In this document: piece after piece, positions 26,323 through 36,328 of the stretch
How the letters are laid out: the number at the start of each line of letters is the position of its first letter
Position numbering within the stretch: position 1 is the stretch's first letter
From: Alphaproteobacteria bacterium
Lineage (GTDB): Bacteria > Pseudomonadota > Alphaproteobacteria > Sphingomonadales > Emcibacteraceae
DNA: 64,000 nucleotides
NCBI GenBank assembly: GCA_002401455.1
Contig: NVTE01000010.1
Coordinates: 1 to 64,000 of the forward strand
Direction: 5' to 3'
Notes under the pieces: model-generated
The model's database searches: none
What the model was told of the DNA's origin: nothing
What the model saw: the letters and a program-made list of their open reading frames with translations, nothing else
Position numbers and translations under genes: made by a program

Positions 26323-26661
26323 TTAATGCAAACTTTTTCGGGCGATGATCTGGTCCAAGTCATGGAGGGTGGAAACAAGCTCCTTTTCCGCCGAATCATT
26401 TGCCTTTTCCAACCTTGTGCATTTCTCCTCCATCGCCTCATAACCATTTTTCAGCGCAATGCAGTTTTTCTTCATCTGGGTGAGCTCGCGGGCTAGTTTT
26501 TTATTTTCTATTTCAAGCTGTTCAATATAGACCGCTTGCTCACTGGAAGAGGCCTGCCCTTGATTCTTCCGGCTGAACACGGCACGCTCCAGACGAGTTA
26601 AAGCCTCGTCCACAGCGGATCCCGCCTGTTCGGCACTCATTATATCTTTACGTTTTGACAT
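26323..26661 (-). CDS. DUF4164-like coiled-coil protein
   Basis: 112 residues. From about residue 15 nearly everything is predicted coiled coil ('EALTRLERAVF', then 'EQLEIENKKLARELTQMKKNC', 'MEEKCTRLEKANDSAEKELV'). It resembles the DUF4164 family that precedes zapA in alphaproteobacteria, perhaps a ZapB-like partner of ZapA; that is inference from position and shape. Its ribosome-binding site lies inside one copy of a tandem 22-bp duplication. Confidence 0.75.
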   Translation of the reverse strand: MSKRKDIMSAEQAGSAVDEALTRLERAVFSRKNQGQASSSEQAVYIEQLEIENKKLARELTQMKKNCIALKNGYEAMEEKCTRLEKANDSAEKELVSTLHDLDQIIARKSLH

Positions 26662-26672
26662 GCTGTGCTCAT

Positions 26673-26716
26673 TCCTTGAAGTAAAAAATATCTGGCCTTA
26701 AAGTAAACAATATCTG
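26673..26716. repeat. Tandem 22-bp duplication in the leader of the DUF4164 gene
   Basis: Two head-to-tail 22-base copies (26673-26694 and 26695-26716) agree at 19 of 22 positions; the shared core on the plus strand is AAGTAAAMAATATCTG. On the minus strand each copy carries the TTAAGG/TCAAGGA stretch that supplies the Shine-Dalgarno of the gene. The remaining ~225 bases up to tkt are AT-rich, with no gene seen. Confidence 0.7.
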
Positions 26717-26943
26717 CGTCTCAGGTCCTTAAAAACAAGACTCATGTGGGCAAATAAAGAAGACTCATTGTTGCAAAAAAACCACCATATTTGAAGCCAA
26801 AAAATTAAAAACAATTATGAAGCCTTTGATTCAGCATAAAATCTTACAAGCAGGTTGACGAAAGCACCTCAAAAGGTCATTGTGCGGCCGTTAACTGGGT
26901 AATTTTTCAGCAATTTTTTTTATATGTAATCGGTACTTAAAAT

Positions 26944-28917
26944 ATGACAGTTTCACAATCCGAAATGGCCAACGCGATCCGCGCTTTGTCCATGGACGCT
27001 GTGCAGGCAGCAAATTCAGGACATCCGGGGATGCCAATGGGCATGGCCGATGTGGCAACGGTTCTTTTCACCAAACATATCAGATATGACCCCACCTGGC
27101 CGGAATGGCCCAACCGGGACCGGTTTATCCTGTCCGCGGGTCATGGTTCCATGTTGCTCTATTCCCTGTTGCACCTGACCGGATATGAAAATCCAACCAT
27201 GGATGACATCCGGAATTTCCGTCAATTGCATCACCCCTGTGCCGGTCATCCCGAAGTGAACGAGCTGGCCGGTGTTGAAATGACCACGGGCCCCCTGGGA
27301 CAGGGATTGGCTTCGTCGGTTGGTTTTGCCTTGGCTGAACGCCTGTCACAGGCCCGCATGGGCGACGTGATCGATCATAATACTTATGTTATCTGCGGCG
27401 ATGGCTGCCTGATGGAAGGTCTCAGCCACGAAGCCATTTCCATGGCCGGCCATCTGAAACTGGGCAAAATGATCCTTTTGTGGGACGATAACGAAATCTG
27501 TATCGATGGCAGCACCCACGCCACGGTTTCCGATGACCAGGTCGCCCGCTTCTCCGCCTCCGGTTGGCACGTTCAGGCCATCAACGGTCATGACCCGGAA
27601 GAAATTGATGCCGCCATCGAAGCCGCCAAGCAGGATGATCGCCCGTCGATGATTGCCTGTCGCACGACCATCGGTTACGGTGCGCCCAACAAACAGGGCA
27701 CCGCCGGTGTCCATGGTGCCCCCCTTGGGGTCGACGAAATCGCAGCCGCGCGAAAGATTCTGAACTGGCCCCATGCGCCGTTTGAAATTCCAGCCGACAT
27801 TCTGGCCGCTTGGCGCACTGCCGGCACCCGGTCCCAGGACTTGGCCCAACAGTGGAAAATCGCCTTTGATGGTCTGGATGACGCAGTTAAGGCCGACTTT
27901 ACCCGTCGCCTGAACAAACAACTTCCGGAAAGCCTTGAAGGCGCCATGAACGCCTATAAAAAGAACCTGGCGGAAAACCCGGTCAAGGTTGCCACCCGTA
28001 AGGCGTCCCTGATGGCGCTGAATGTCATTAACCCAATTGTTGAAGAAACCATCGGCGGTTCTGCCGACCTGACCGGCTCCAACCTGACCAAGAGCTCGGA
28101 TCAGGAAGCGATCACGCCCGATGACTTCTCTGGCCGCTATATGTATTACGGTGTCCGGGAATTCGGCATGTCCGCCGTGATGAACGGCCTGGCCCTGCAC
28201 GGGGAATATATCCCCTACGGCGGCACCTTCATGGTGTTCACCGATTACTGCCGGTCCGCCATCCGCCTGAGCGCGTTGATGGAACAGCGGGTGATTTATG
28301 TCATGACCCATGACAGCATTGGCCTGGGTGAAGATGGCCCGACCCATCAACCGGTTGAGCATCTGATGAGCCTGCGCGCCATGCCTAATGTGGCAGTGTA
28401 CCGTCCGGCTGATGCGGTGGAAACCGCTGAAGCCTGGCTCGCCGCCCTGCAAGACACTACCCGGCCCAGCATCCTGGCCCTGACCCGTCAGGGCACAGAG
28501 CCTGTGCGCCTGACCCACACCGATGAAAATCTGGTGGCCAAGGGCGGCTATGAGCTACGCGCGGCTGACGGCGACGCCAAAGTCACCATCATCGCCACCG
28601 GTTCCGAAGTTGAGCTGGCGGTTGCTGCCCGCGATACCTTGCAGGCTGACGGCATCCCGACCCGTGTGGTTTCCATGCCCTGTACGGATGTCTTCGATCA
28701 GCAATCAAAAGCCTATCAGGATGAAGTTCTCGGCACCACGGCGATTAATGTTTCCATCGAAGCCGGGGTGAAATTCGGCTGGGAGCGTTATGTGGGCCGG
28801 GATGGCATCATCATCGGCATGGACAGCTTTGGTGCCTCGGCCCCGGCAGATAAATTATATGACCATTTTGGAATTACAGCTGACGCCATTGTCTCTGCTG
28901 TAAAAAACAAACTTTAA
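26944..28917 (+). CDS. tkt: Transketolase
   Basis: 657-residue thiamine-diphosphate enzyme moving two-carbon ketol units in the pentose phosphate/Calvin pathways. It has '[21 protein letters not shown]', '[20 protein letters not shown]', the ThDP/metal motif '[35 protein letters not shown]' (in pieces) and '[22 protein letters not shown]'. The C-terminal half contributes '[22 protein letters not shown]' and '[20 protein letters not shown]'. It is full length and heads the tkt-gap-pgk cluster, with gap 25 bases downstream. Confidence 0.97.
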   Translation: MTVSQSEMANAIRALSMDAVQAANSGHPGMPMGMADVATVLFTKHIRYDPTWPEWPNRDRFILSAGHGSMLLYSLLHLTGYENPTMDDIRNFRQLHHPCAGHPEVNELAGVEMTTGPLGQGLASSVGFALAERLSQARMGDVIDHNTYVICGDGCLMEGLSHEAISMAGHLKLGKMILLWDDNEICIDGSTHATVSDDQVARFSASGWHVQAINGHDPEEIDAAIEAAKQDDRPSMIACRTTIGYGAPNKQGTAGVHGAPLGVDEIAAARKILNWPHAPFEIPADILAAWRTAGTRSQDLAQQWKIAFDGLDDAVKADFTRRLNKQLPESLEGAMNAYKKNLAENPVKVATRKASLMALNVINPIVEETIGGSADLTGSNLTKSSDQEAITPDDFSGRYMYYGVREFGMSAVMNGLALHGEYIPYGGTFMVFTDYCRSAIRLSALMEQRVIYVMTHDSIGLGEDGPTHQPVEHLMSLRAMPNVAVYRPADAVETAEAWLAALQDTTRPSILALTRQGTEPVRLTHTDENLVAKGGYELRAADGDAKVTIIATGSEVELAVAARDTLQADGIPTRVVSMPCTDVFDQQSKAYQDEVLGTTAINVSIEAGVKFGWERYVGRDGIIIGMDSFGASAPADKLYDHFGITADAIVSAVKNKL

Positions 28918-28942
28918 TTTTAGGAAAACGGAGTATTTATTA

Positions 28943-29947
28943 ATGACTATTCGTGTAGCAATTAACGGATTTGGGCGCATTGGCCGTTTGGCACTTCGGG
29001 CCATTTATGAATCAGGCCGCGACGATATTGAAATCGTTGGCATCAATGACTTGGGCGCCATTGATATGAATGCCTATCTTCTGAAGCGGGATTCTGTCCA
29101 TGGTACCTTCCCCTTCGACGTAAATGTCGACGGCGACAGCATCAACCTGGGCCGTAATTCCATTAAAGTCACTGCCGAACGTAACCCGGCAGACCTGCCC
29201 TGGGGCGAGCTTGGTGTTGACATCGTGTATGAGTGCACAGGCTTCTTCGCCTCACAAGAAGGCTCACAGGCTCACCTTGATGCCGGCGCTAAAAAAGTAT
29301 TGATCTCTGCTCCGGCTAAAAACGTCGGCAAGACCATCGTTTACGGTGTCAACCATGACACCCTGACCGCGGATGACCTGATCGTGTCCAACGCGTCATG
29401 CACGACAAACTGTCTGGCCCCGGTTGCCCAGGTCCTGAATGATACTGTCGGCATCGAAAATGGCATCATGACCACGGTTCATGCCTATACTGGCGATCAG
29501 CGGGTACTTGATACCCTGCATAGTGATCCCCGTCGTGCCCGCGCCTGTGGCCTGAGCATGATCCCGACATCAACCGGTGCTGCGCGCGCGGTTGGTCTGG
29601 TCCTGCCGGAACTGGCCGGCAAGCTGGACGGCACATCTGTCCGGGTACCGACCCCCAATGTGTCCATGATTGACCTGACCTTTATCGCCAAGAAATCAAC
29701 CACGGTTGAGGAAATTAACGGCGCTATTCAGGAAGCCGCCAATGGCCGCCTGAAAGGTGTTATGGCTTATGTGACGGAACCTGTTGTCTCCATCGACTTC
29801 AACCATGATCCGGCTAGCTCCAGTTTTGATGCCTCACAGACTTCTGTGATGGGCGGCAACCTGGTGCGTATCCTGAGCTGGTATGACAACGAGTGGGGCT
29901 TCTCCAACCGTATGTCAGACACCGCCAAGGTTATGGCTGGCCTGTAA
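28943..29947 (+). CDS. gap: Type I glyceraldehyde-3-phosphate dehydrogenase
   Basis: 334 residues. NAD-binding '[19 protein letters not shown]', catalytic Cys153 in '[17 protein letters not shown]', '[24 protein letters not shown]', '[19 protein letters not shown]' and the C-terminal '[13 protein letters not shown]'. An Asp at the end of the second beta strand ('INDLG') is compatible with NAD+ preference. It catalyses oxidation and phosphorylation of glyceraldehyde-3-phosphate. It sits between tkt and pgk, with the pgk ATG two bases after its stop. Confidence 0.97.
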   Translation: MTIRVAINGFGRIGRLALRAIYESGRDDIEIVGINDLGAIDMNAYLLKRDSVHGTFPFDVNVDGDSINLGRNSIKVTAERNPADLPWGELGVDIVYECTGFFASQEGSQAHLDAGAKKVLISAPAKNVGKTIVYGVNHDTLTADDLIVSNASCTTNCLAPVAQVLNDTVGIENGIMTTVHAYTGDQRVLDTLHSDPRRARACGLSMIPTSTGAARAVGLVLPELAGKLDGTSVRVPTPNVSMIDLTFIAKKSTTVEEINGAIQEAANGRLKGVMAYVTEPVVSIDFNHDPASSSFDASQTSVMGGNLVRILSWYDNEWGFSNRMSDTAKVMAGL

Positions 29948-29949
29948 GA

Positions 29950-31161
29950 ATGGTACAGTTCAAGAATATTGAAGATCTGGGCGCGCTTAGCAATAAGCGC
30001 GTCCTTATTCGTGCTGACCTCAATGTTCCCATGGGAACCGACGAGGACGGCAATCCCATTGTCAGTGATGACACCCGGATCAGGTCCGTAGCCCCGACCA
30101 TCCTTCATCTGTTGGAAAAAGGCGCCCGGGTCATGGTCATGTCCCATTTTGGCCGCCCCAAGGGGCAGGTCGTGCCGGAGATGTCCTTGGAACAGCTGGC
30201 CCAGCCCCTGGCCAATGTGATCAAGAAAGCCGTGGTCTTCATCAATGACTGTTCCGGTGACCTGGTGGCAGAAACCATAGACGCCATGGAAGACGATGCG
30301 GTTTTGTTACTGGAAAATGTCCGCTTCCATCCCGGTGAAGAAAGCAACGACGCTGATTTCGCCCAGGCGCTGGCCGACAATGCTGACTTTTATGTCAACG
30401 AGGCTTTTTCCTGTTCTCACCGCGCCCATGCCTCAACCGAAGGCATCGCCCATCTGATCCCGTCCGCCGCCGGCCTCGCGCTGGAGAAAGAACTCTCCTC
30501 GCTGGAAAACGCCCTTGGCGATCCCAAACGGCCGCTCTGCGCCGTGGTTGGCGGGGCTAAGGTGTCGAGCAAGCTTGATGTGCTAACCAACCTGGTGGAA
30601 AAAGTTGACCACCTGATCATTGGTGGCGGCATGGCCAATACCTTCCTCGCCGCTCAGGGTGTCGCTGTCGGCGCGTCCCTATGTGAGCATGACCTGGCCG
30701 ATACCGCCCGGACAATCCTGACTAAGGCTGCGGATCAGAACTGCACCATCCATCTGCCGACCGACCTTGTGGTGGCAAAGGAGTTCAAGGCCGGCGCGGA
30801 CAACCGCATCATCGGCCTGGACGATGTGGCCGCTGATGAGATGATCCTGGATGTGGGTCCGGCGTCTATTGACGGCCTGGCTGATATGCTGAAAAGCTGC
30901 AAGACCCTGATCTGGAACGGCCCCATGGGGGCTTTTGAGATTGCTCCCTTTGACGCGGCAACCGTGGCCCTGGCTAAAGCCGCCGGGTCTCTGACCGAAA
31001 AAGGCTCCCTGGTCTCTGTCGCCGGAGGCGGTGATACCGTCGCGGCCCTTAATCATGCCGGTGTCGCAGGTCAGTTCTCCCACATTTCCACCGCTGGCGG
31101 AGCTTTCCTCGAATGGATGGAAGGCAAAGAACTGCCCGGCGTGAAAGTGTTGGAGAAATAA
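29950..31161 (+). CDS. pgk: Phosphoglycerate kinase
   Basis: 403 residues. N-terminal substrate domain 'VLIRADLNVPM', 'VMVMSHFGRPKG', 'ENVRFHPGEESND', 'VNEAFSCSHRAHAS', and nucleotide domain 'AVVGGAKVSSKLDVLTNLV', 'LIIGGGMANTFLAAQG', 'LIWNGPMGAFEI' and 'SVAGGGDTVAALN'. It makes ATP from 1,3-bisphosphoglycerate. The ATG at 29950 is chosen over the longer frame (29893), which overlaps gap coding sequence; the family begins at this position. A terminator follows, closing the tkt-gap-pgk unit. Confidence 0.97.
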   Translation: MVQFKNIEDLGALSNKRVLIRADLNVPMGTDEDGNPIVSDDTRIRSVAPTILHLLEKGARVMVMSHFGRPKGQVVPEMSLEQLAQPLANVIKKAVVFINDCSGDLVAETIDAMEDDAVLLLENVRFHPGEESNDADFAQALADNADFYVNEAFSCSHRAHASTEGIAHLIPSAAGLALEKELSSLENALGDPKRPLCAVVGGAKVSSKLDVLTNLVEKVDHLIIGGGMANTFLAAQGVAVGASLCEHDLADTARTILTKAADQNCTIHLPTDLVVAKEFKAGADNRIIGLDDVAADEMILDVGPASIDGLADMLKSCKTLIWNGPMGAFEIAPFDAATVALAKAAGSLTEKGSLVSVAGGGDTVAALNHAGVAGQFSHISTAGGAFLEWMEGKELPGVKVLEK

Positions 31162-31222
31162 CAATTTCACTTTCCGACTTATGGAATCTCCCGTCCTGAA
31201 ATAGGTTGGCGGTTTCTAGATT

Positions 31223-31253
31223 AAGCCAGTTGTCTCTGACGGCTGGCTTTTTT
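31223..31253 (+). terminator. Rho-independent terminator of tkt-gap-pgk
   Basis: AAGCCAG (31223-31229) pairs with CTGGCTT (31243-31249). The stem extends inward through TTGTC/GACGG with two G-T pairs to a three-base loop, and six T follow. Confidence 0.88.
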
Positions 31254-31335
31254 GTGCACGGGACTTACCATTGGCACAGCCAGACTAAGATTGGACGGCG
31301 ACCCTGGAGGCCATATATTTTTTGAGCTTGTTTAT

Positions 31336-31349
31336 AGGTCATATGACCT
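31336..31349. promoter_or_regulatory. Perfect 14-bp palindrome in the pgk-POT gap
   Basis: AGGTCATATGACCT is its own reverse complement and is followed by five T on the plus strand. It sits between the pgk terminator and the POT-gene terminator, in about 230 bases where no gene is seen. It could be a protein-binding site or a remnant of lost sequence. Confidence 0.4.
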
Positions 31350-31485
31350 TTTTCAATTTACGCAACGACGGATAATTTAAAACCTAAAGGGTAATCTCGC
31401 TGACTACGCCTCGCCCAGAATTTTTGGGACTTTCATAAAATAAGCCTCCCAAGTGCAAGCCTTTTTCCAGACGTGACATTTAGAC

Positions 31486-31534
31486 AAAAAAGCCGCCCAG
31501 GTTTCCCAATTCAGGATTCTCAGGGCGGCTTTTC
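31486..31534. terminator. Strong bidirectional terminator at the end of the POT gene
   Basis: AAAAGCCGCCC (ending 31498) and GGGCGGCTTTT (from 31523) form a GC-rich stem flanked by A and T runs, so it can end transcripts from either strand. On the minus strand it follows the POT stop by about 20 bases. Confidence 0.85.
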
Positions 31535-31552
31535 TGTATTTATAAGGGACGT

Positions 31553-33106
31553 TTAATGAACGCCGTGCATGCCTTTTTTCAACAGCGGGGACAGCAGAGC
31601 CAAGGCCAGGGCAATGCCTAAAGCCAACAGACCCACGTTCCAATAAACATCCATGGTCTTCGCCAGAGCTTCCACACCATTTTCGCCATTTTCCGCAGCA
31701 GTCATTTTAGCGATCTGTCCGGCAATATAATTGGCCGCAGCCGATGCCAGGAACCAGGCTCCCATCATAAAGCCAACCATTTTAGCAACGGATAGTTTCG
31801 TCACCACCGACAAACCCACCGGCGACAAACAGAGCTCACCAGTCGTATGCAACAGATACAGCAGGACAATCCAGATCAGGGCAATTTTACCGTCGTCGCC
31901 GACCATACCCGCGCCATAGACCAAAATCATAAACCCAAGACCAACCTGGGCAAGGGCCAGGGAAAACTTCATGGGAGTATTTGGTTCCCACCCCCGGCGC
32001 GCCAGGGAAACCCAGAGAATGGCAAAGAAGGGAGCCAGGGTAAAGATAAACAAAGCATTGAGGGATTGCAGTTGCGACGCCTGTATGGTGACGCCCATAA
32101 CGTCCCGGTCAACACTTCTTTCGGCCAGGAGATTCAACGAGCTGCCTGCTTGTTCAAACAAGGCCCAGAAAATAACCGACATGAAGATCAGAAAGGAGAC
32201 AACCATCATCCGGTCCCGCTCAACAGGATCACATTTAAAGAATGAATAGGCCAGGATGATCGTCAAAATAACGGCCCCAAAACCGCCTAATATCTGACCG
32301 ACAAGCGCCTGATACTGAACCAGTTGCCAAAAAGCAATCACCGCGCCAATGGCACCAATATAAATGATTGTTTCCCGGCTCAAACCAGCAAATACTTTCT
32401 CTTTTAACTGTTCAGGATTTTTCGGTTCCGCATGGCCCTCGAGGAGATCCTGCCACTTGAGGAAAACGATCAAGCCGAATACCATGCCGACACCAGCAGC
32501 ACCAAAACCGGCCCACCAGCCAACTTTTTGACCAAGGTAACCACAGAGAAGTGCGGCAACAAAGGAGCCCAGGTTGATGCCCATATAGAAAATGGTGAAA
32601 CCACTGTCGCGTCTGGGGTCATCCTTTTCATATAACGCCCCGACAATTGTAGAGATGTTCGCTTTCAAAAAGCCAACTCCGGTGATGATCAGGCCAAGGG
32701 ACAGGTAAAATATCTGAAGGAAAAAGTCATCCCGCACGACCGTGCTGACCCCGTCAATCATTTCCCGGGTGGCCGGCAAACCTTCAATCGCCATACCGAT
32801 ATGACCCAGGACCAGTAATATAGCACCAAGCGTTACCGCTTTCCGTGAGCCTAAATACCGGTCTGCCAGGGCGCCGCCCAAGACAGGCGCGAGATAAACC
32901 AAAGCCGTGTAAGCGCCATATATGGCATAGCTTTTTTCGTCAGAAAATAAAAAGTGCTGGGTCAGGTAGAAGATTAACAGGCCCCGCATCCCATAATAAC
33001 TAAATCGTTCCCACATTTCTGTGAAAAACAGAACATAAAGACCTTTGGGATGACCCAAAAACTCCCTAGTCTTTGTGTTGGCATCCATTGTTGTATCAGA
33101 CATCAT
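31553..33106 (-). CDS. POT/PTR family proton-coupled peptide transporter
   Basis: 517 residues with about 14 hydrophobic helices. The family signature opens the protein: 'LFFTEMWERFSYYGMRGLLIFYLTQ' (ExxERFxYYG), and the second signature is 'RRDSGFTIFYMGINLGSFVAALLCGYL' in pieces. It is a proton-driven importer of di- and tripeptides in the inner membrane (DtpA/YdgR relatives). Two adjacent ATGs (33106, 33103) could start it, and the AGGGG upstream fits either. It is monocistronic with its own terminator and divergent from an M14 carboxypeptidase gene, so peptide uptake and cleavage may be linked; that is inference. Confidence 0.93.
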   Translation of the reverse strand: MMSDTTMDANTKTREFLGHPKGLYVLFFTEMWERFSYYGMRGLLIFYLTQHFLFSDEKSYAIYGAYTALVYLAPVLGGALADRYLGSRKAVTLGAILLVLGHIGMAIEGLPATREMIDGVSTVVRDDFFLQIFYLSLGLIITGVGFLKANISTIVGALYEKDDPRRDSGFTIFYMGINLGSFVAALLCGYLGQKVGWWAGFGAAGVGMVFGLIVFLKWQDLLEGHAEPKNPEQLKEKVFAGLSRETIIYIGAIGAVIAFWQLVQYQALVGQILGGFGAVILTIILAYSFFKCDPVERDRMMVVSFLIFMSVIFWALFEQAGSSLNLLAERSVDRDVMGVTIQASQLQSLNALFIFTLAPFFAILWVSLARRGWEPNTPMKFSLALAQVGLGFMILVYGAGMVGDDGKIALIWIVLLYLLHTTGELCLSPVGLSVVTKLSVAKMVGFMMGAWFLASAAANYIAGQIAKMTAAENGENGVEALAKTMDVYWNVGLLALGIALALALLSPLLKKGMHGVH

Positions 33107-33402
33107 TGTCCCCTAGTTAAGTTATATATTTTTCTTATGATTGTTTTAAAGTCACGCAGTCTAGGAGAAAACGTCACCCCTGTCACCTGCCGAGGTGGTA
33201 TAGACAGGCAAAAGAGTAGAATATTCCACCCACAGGCCCGCCATGGACATATTCTACAGACTATTCATGATATGTTCTATGCGATCATTGTCATGGCTGG
33301 CGAATCTTATTCCCGCCGTCCAGATATTTATCTTGGCAAGCTGCCGGTCTGTCGTATATATCTGACCTATAAATCGGGGTAAGAGAAAAAGGATAAACAC
33401 CC
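33107..33402. other. Divergent intergenic region (POT transporter / M14 peptidase)
   Basis: 296 bases that must hold two divergent promoters. An imperfect pair AGAATAT...ATATTCT (about 33217 and 33248) is visible, but I could not assign convincing -35/-10 elements. No gene is seen. Confidence 0.5.
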
Positions 33403-34527
33403 ATGAAAATCAGCAGTAATTTTGACTCCGGTAATATCGAGGTCATCGAGGCCGGCAATCCCGGCAACATCCGGCTCCGCATCCGCAAGGATCATAACTC
33501 TGAATTTTACCAGTGGTTCCATTTCCGCCTGACCGGGGCCAAGGGCCAGCTCTGCGCCATGACCATCGAGAATGCCGGCGGCGCCGCCTATGCCATGGGC
33601 TGGGAAGGTTATCAGGCCTGTGTCTCCTCCGACCGGGAGGAATGGCAGCGGGTCAGCACCGTCTATCATGACGGCGAGCTGACAATTCAGCATATCCCGG
33701 AAAGTGACAGTGTCTATTACGCCTATTTCGCGCCCTATAGCATGGACCGCCATCATGACATGGTGTCCCAGGCCGCCGAAGATGAAAAGGTCAGCCTGCA
33801 TGTGATCGGCGAAACCCTCGACGGTCAGGATATGGACCTGCTGACCATTGGGGAAATGGCTGTTGGTAAAAAAGTTATCTGGGTCATTGCCCGCCAGCAT
33901 CCCGGCGAAAGCATGGCCGAATGGTTTGTCGAAGGTTTCCTCGACCGTCTTCTGGACGATGAAGATGCCCTCAGCCGCAGCCTGCTGGAAAAAGCGGTCT
34001 TCTATGTGGTGCCCAACATGAATCCGGACGGCAGCCGTCGCGGTCACCTGCGCACCAATGCTGCCGGGGCCAACCTAAACCGGGAATGGGACAATCCATC
34101 CTTGGAAACCTGCCCCGAAGTCTTTTATGTGCGCGGCAAGATGGATGAGACCGGCATGGACCTGGTGCTCGACGTGCACGGCGACGAAGACCTGCCCTAT
34201 AATTTCATTGCCTGTTTCGAGGGTGTGCCCGACCTGGACGCGGCCAACCTGGACATTGCCTATGACTATCAACGGCAGCTGATGCAGGTCAACCCCGACT
34301 TCCAGATGGAAAAGGGCTATGACAAGGATGCCCCGGGCTCGGCTGATATGTCCATCAGCACCAATCAGCTGGCCCACCGCTATCAGGCGGTGTCCATGAT
34401 CCTGGAAATGCCGTTCAAGGATACCGCCAACTGCCCGAACCCGACCCATGGCTGGTCACCGGAACGCTGTCGCAAGCTCGGCCGCTCCAACCTGGACGCC
34501 CTGGCCGCGGTCATCGACCGGCTGTAG
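33403..34527 (+). CDS. M14-type (cytosolic carboxypeptidase-like) metallopeptidase
   Basis: 374 residues without signal peptide. The N-terminal ~120 residues form the beta-sandwich of cytosolic carboxypeptidases ('IRKDHNSEFYQWFHFRLTGAKG', 'VYYAYFAPYS'). The catalytic domain has zinc ligands His-Glu in 'ARQHPGESMAEWF' and His in 'LDVHGDEDLPYNF', the Asn-Arg pair in 'NLNREWDNP', and a catalytic Glu in 'MILEMPFKD'. It is probably a zinc carboxypeptidase trimming C-terminal residues of a cytoplasmic protein or peptide; the substrate is unknown. It is GC-rich like the core genome. Confidence 0.88.
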   Translation: MKISSNFDSGNIEVIEAGNPGNIRLRIRKDHNSEFYQWFHFRLTGAKGQLCAMTIENAGGAAYAMGWEGYQACVSSDREEWQRVSTVYHDGELTIQHIPESDSVYYAYFAPYSMDRHHDMVSQAAEDEKVSLHVIGETLDGQDMDLLTIGEMAVGKKVIWVIARQHPGESMAEWFVEGFLDRLLDDEDALSRSLLEKAVFYVVPNMNPDGSRRGHLRTNAAGANLNREWDNPSLETCPEVFYVRGKMDETGMDLVLDVHGDEDLPYNFIACFEGVPDLDAANLDIAYDYQRQLMQVNPDFQMEKGYDKDAPGSADMSISTNQLAHRYQAVSMILEMPFKDTANCPNPTHGWSPERCRKLGRSNLDALAAVIDRL

Positions 34528-34578
34528 GGGCGCGTCATAGGGGGGCCAATTATGTAGTATTGTGTCCCCCGATTTAAA

Positions 34579-34599
34579 AAATCAATTTACTCTGACCCC
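34579..34599. repeat. Repeat copy A of the TCAATTTACTCTGACCCC element
   Basis: The plus strand carries AA + TCAATTTACTCTGACCCC, identical to copy B at 36329-36349 over 21 bases. Read on the minus strand (GGGGTCAGAGTAAATTGATT), it supplies the last codons (Gly-Ser-Glu) and the stop of the TPR gene. A GATTT/AAATC hairpin and a G-run/C-run pair are beside it. Confidence 0.8.
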
Positions 34600-36134
34600 T
34601 TGCTGTCCCCCTTGGCAGGGGAATCCACCGCTTCTTTCGCTGCATTGAGGGCTATCAGCGTTAACCTTTTGCCCCTGGTGCGGCGGGCGGCCTTTTCAAG
34701 CACGTCTTGCGCCTCCGTAATCCGCCCGGCTTCCAGCAGTTTTTCCCCCAGCAGCTCAAAAGCAGGTTTGGCGGGGTTTGGCGGCCCAAACCCAAACGGC
34801 AGGGATTCTTCAAGGATGGCGGCAGCGCGCAACTTGTCAAGGGACGCCTCCCTGTTTCCCTCAGACCACAACAAAAGCGCATCCAGCTGCTTCATTTCAA
34901 CAAGCGGTTTGCTCCGGGCGGGTTTGTTCTGGCCCAGACCCTGCGCGTCCCAATACCGGTTGAGCCCCTCTAGTTTTTTCTGCGCCTGCTTTTGGGCCAG
35001 GCGTGCGGCCGGAAGATCACCCCTGTTCAGGGCGACGATGGCATCTGTATAGCTGTTTGTATAGTCGGCCCTTTTGTTGACAGAAGAATTTACCGGGAGG
35101 CTGGCAATCTCACCGGTCCATTCACCAGTGTCATACAAATACAGGGTGCGCATCCAGCTATAATAGCGGTGGGTTGAAGCATTATTTTGTCCCTTGCCGC
35201 CGACGATTGCGACGCAATTTTCCATTAAATCACGGGCCTTGTCGCGGTTTTCGACTTGCAGGTAAGCATACATGAGCCAGGATGAATAATGCCCACAAGC
35301 CGGGTCCATTTCCCCAAGCTTTGCGCGGGCAGCCACACTCAGACCATGCGCCCGTATATTGGCACTGATCACATCATCCCAGCGGCCCAGCGCGAGGAAA
35401 ATGTGCGAGGTCATATGTTGGGCATGGCCTGCATTGGGCGCGATTTCTGCATAGGTCAGGGCGGCACGCAGGCCCAGAGGGGCATGGGTAGGGTCATCCG
35501 TTGAGTGGATCAAATAGTGAGCAACGCCCGGATGATCTGGGAATTTATGGATAAAATTCTCCATAATGGCGGCGGACTGCATATAGAGCGCCGTGTCGCG
35601 CCCTTCGTGGGCGCTGGCCATGATCGAGAGGGCATAAAAGGCGGCGATGTCGACATTATCGGGATATTTTTCATGGAGACGCGCCATTTTGGCCCGGTAT
35701 CTGTCGTCATTTTTCTCCTTGGTGCCGGCCCCGTACAAAATGTCCACGGCGGCGAGGAGGTCCTTTTCAAGTCCGGTTGGTGCCTTCGCCTGTCGATCAG
35801 CCGGGTCTGGAGCATATCTGGCCAGGGCAGCGAGGGCTTTTTCCTTGTTTTGACGCTGCCAGATTCCATGGTTATAGGTCATCGCCTCTCCCCAATAGGC
35901 GAGGGCAAAATAAGGGTCTTTTTTTTGGGCGGCAATAAAATCGAGGGCGGCAAACTCATATTCAAAATTGTGCAACTGGGCCAGCCCGTGGAGGAAGTCC
36001 TGCTGGGCAGCCTTCGCACCTGAATTTTTGAGGGCAACCTGCCCCACGTCGCTCAGGTCCACCGTATCTTCATACGCCTGTAGCGGCGACACCGCGAGGG
36101 TGATGTATAAAAAAATCCAAGTGATGGTTTTCAT
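34587..36134 (-). CDS. Secreted TPR-repeat protein of unknown function
   Basis: 515 residues with a signal peptide ('MKTITWIFLYITLAVSPLQA'). The mature part is built of helical TPR-like repeats: 'GLAQLHNFEYEFAALDFIAAQKKDPYFALAYWGEAMTY' in pieces, then 'DNVDIAAFYALSIMASA' and 'GHAQHMTSHIFLALGRWDDVISAN'. The His-rich 'HAQHMTSHIF' is a conserved-looking block. The start at 36134 has an AAAGGATG site; the frame start at 36179 is unlikely. The C-terminus ends inside repeat copy A, so the native end may have been replaced. The function is unknown; probably periplasmic. Confidence 0.75.
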   Translation of the reverse strand: MKTITWIFLYITLAVSPLQAYEDTVDLSDVGQVALKNSGAKAAQQDFLHGLAQLHNFEYEFAALDFIAAQKKDPYFALAYWGEAMTYNHGIWQRQNKEKALAALARYAPDPADRQAKAPTGLEKDLLAAVDILYGAGTKEKNDDRYRAKMARLHEKYPDNVDIAAFYALSIMASAHEGRDTALYMQSAAIMENFIHKFPDHPGVAHYLIHSTDDPTHAPLGLRAALTYAEIAPNAGHAQHMTSHIFLALGRWDDVISANIRAHGLSVAARAKLGEMDPACGHYSSWLMYAYLQVENRDKARDLMENCVAIVGGKGQNNASTHRYYSWMRTLYLYDTGEWTGEIASLPVNSSVNKRADYTNSYTDAIVALNRGDLPAARLAQKQAQKKLEGLNRYWDAQGLGQNKPARSKPLVEMKQLDALLLWSEGNREASLDKLRAAAILEESLPFGFGPPNPAKPAFELLGEKLLEAGRITEAQDVLEKAARRTRGKRLTLIALNAAKEAVDSPAKGDSKGSE

Positions 36135-36328
36135 GGTTTCATCCTTTTGATTCAAGATTAAGTCAAAATATTTCAGCACCCCTCATGCCTTCTTTTGAAC
36201 GGGCACTGAACAGGAAGGGCAGCCCACGACACTCGCAACAGTAATTTACTTCAGGAACAGCCCGTAGCATACCAGAGTCCCTGTGCATGTCCATCCTGAG
36301 GCTTTAGGCATTGAAATTCAAATAAAAT

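Noticed and set aside
27346-28518. 390-codon open frame antisense to tkt
   Set aside because: It lies wholly on the opposite strand of an unmistakable transketolase gene, shows no recognisable domain and reflects codon bias.
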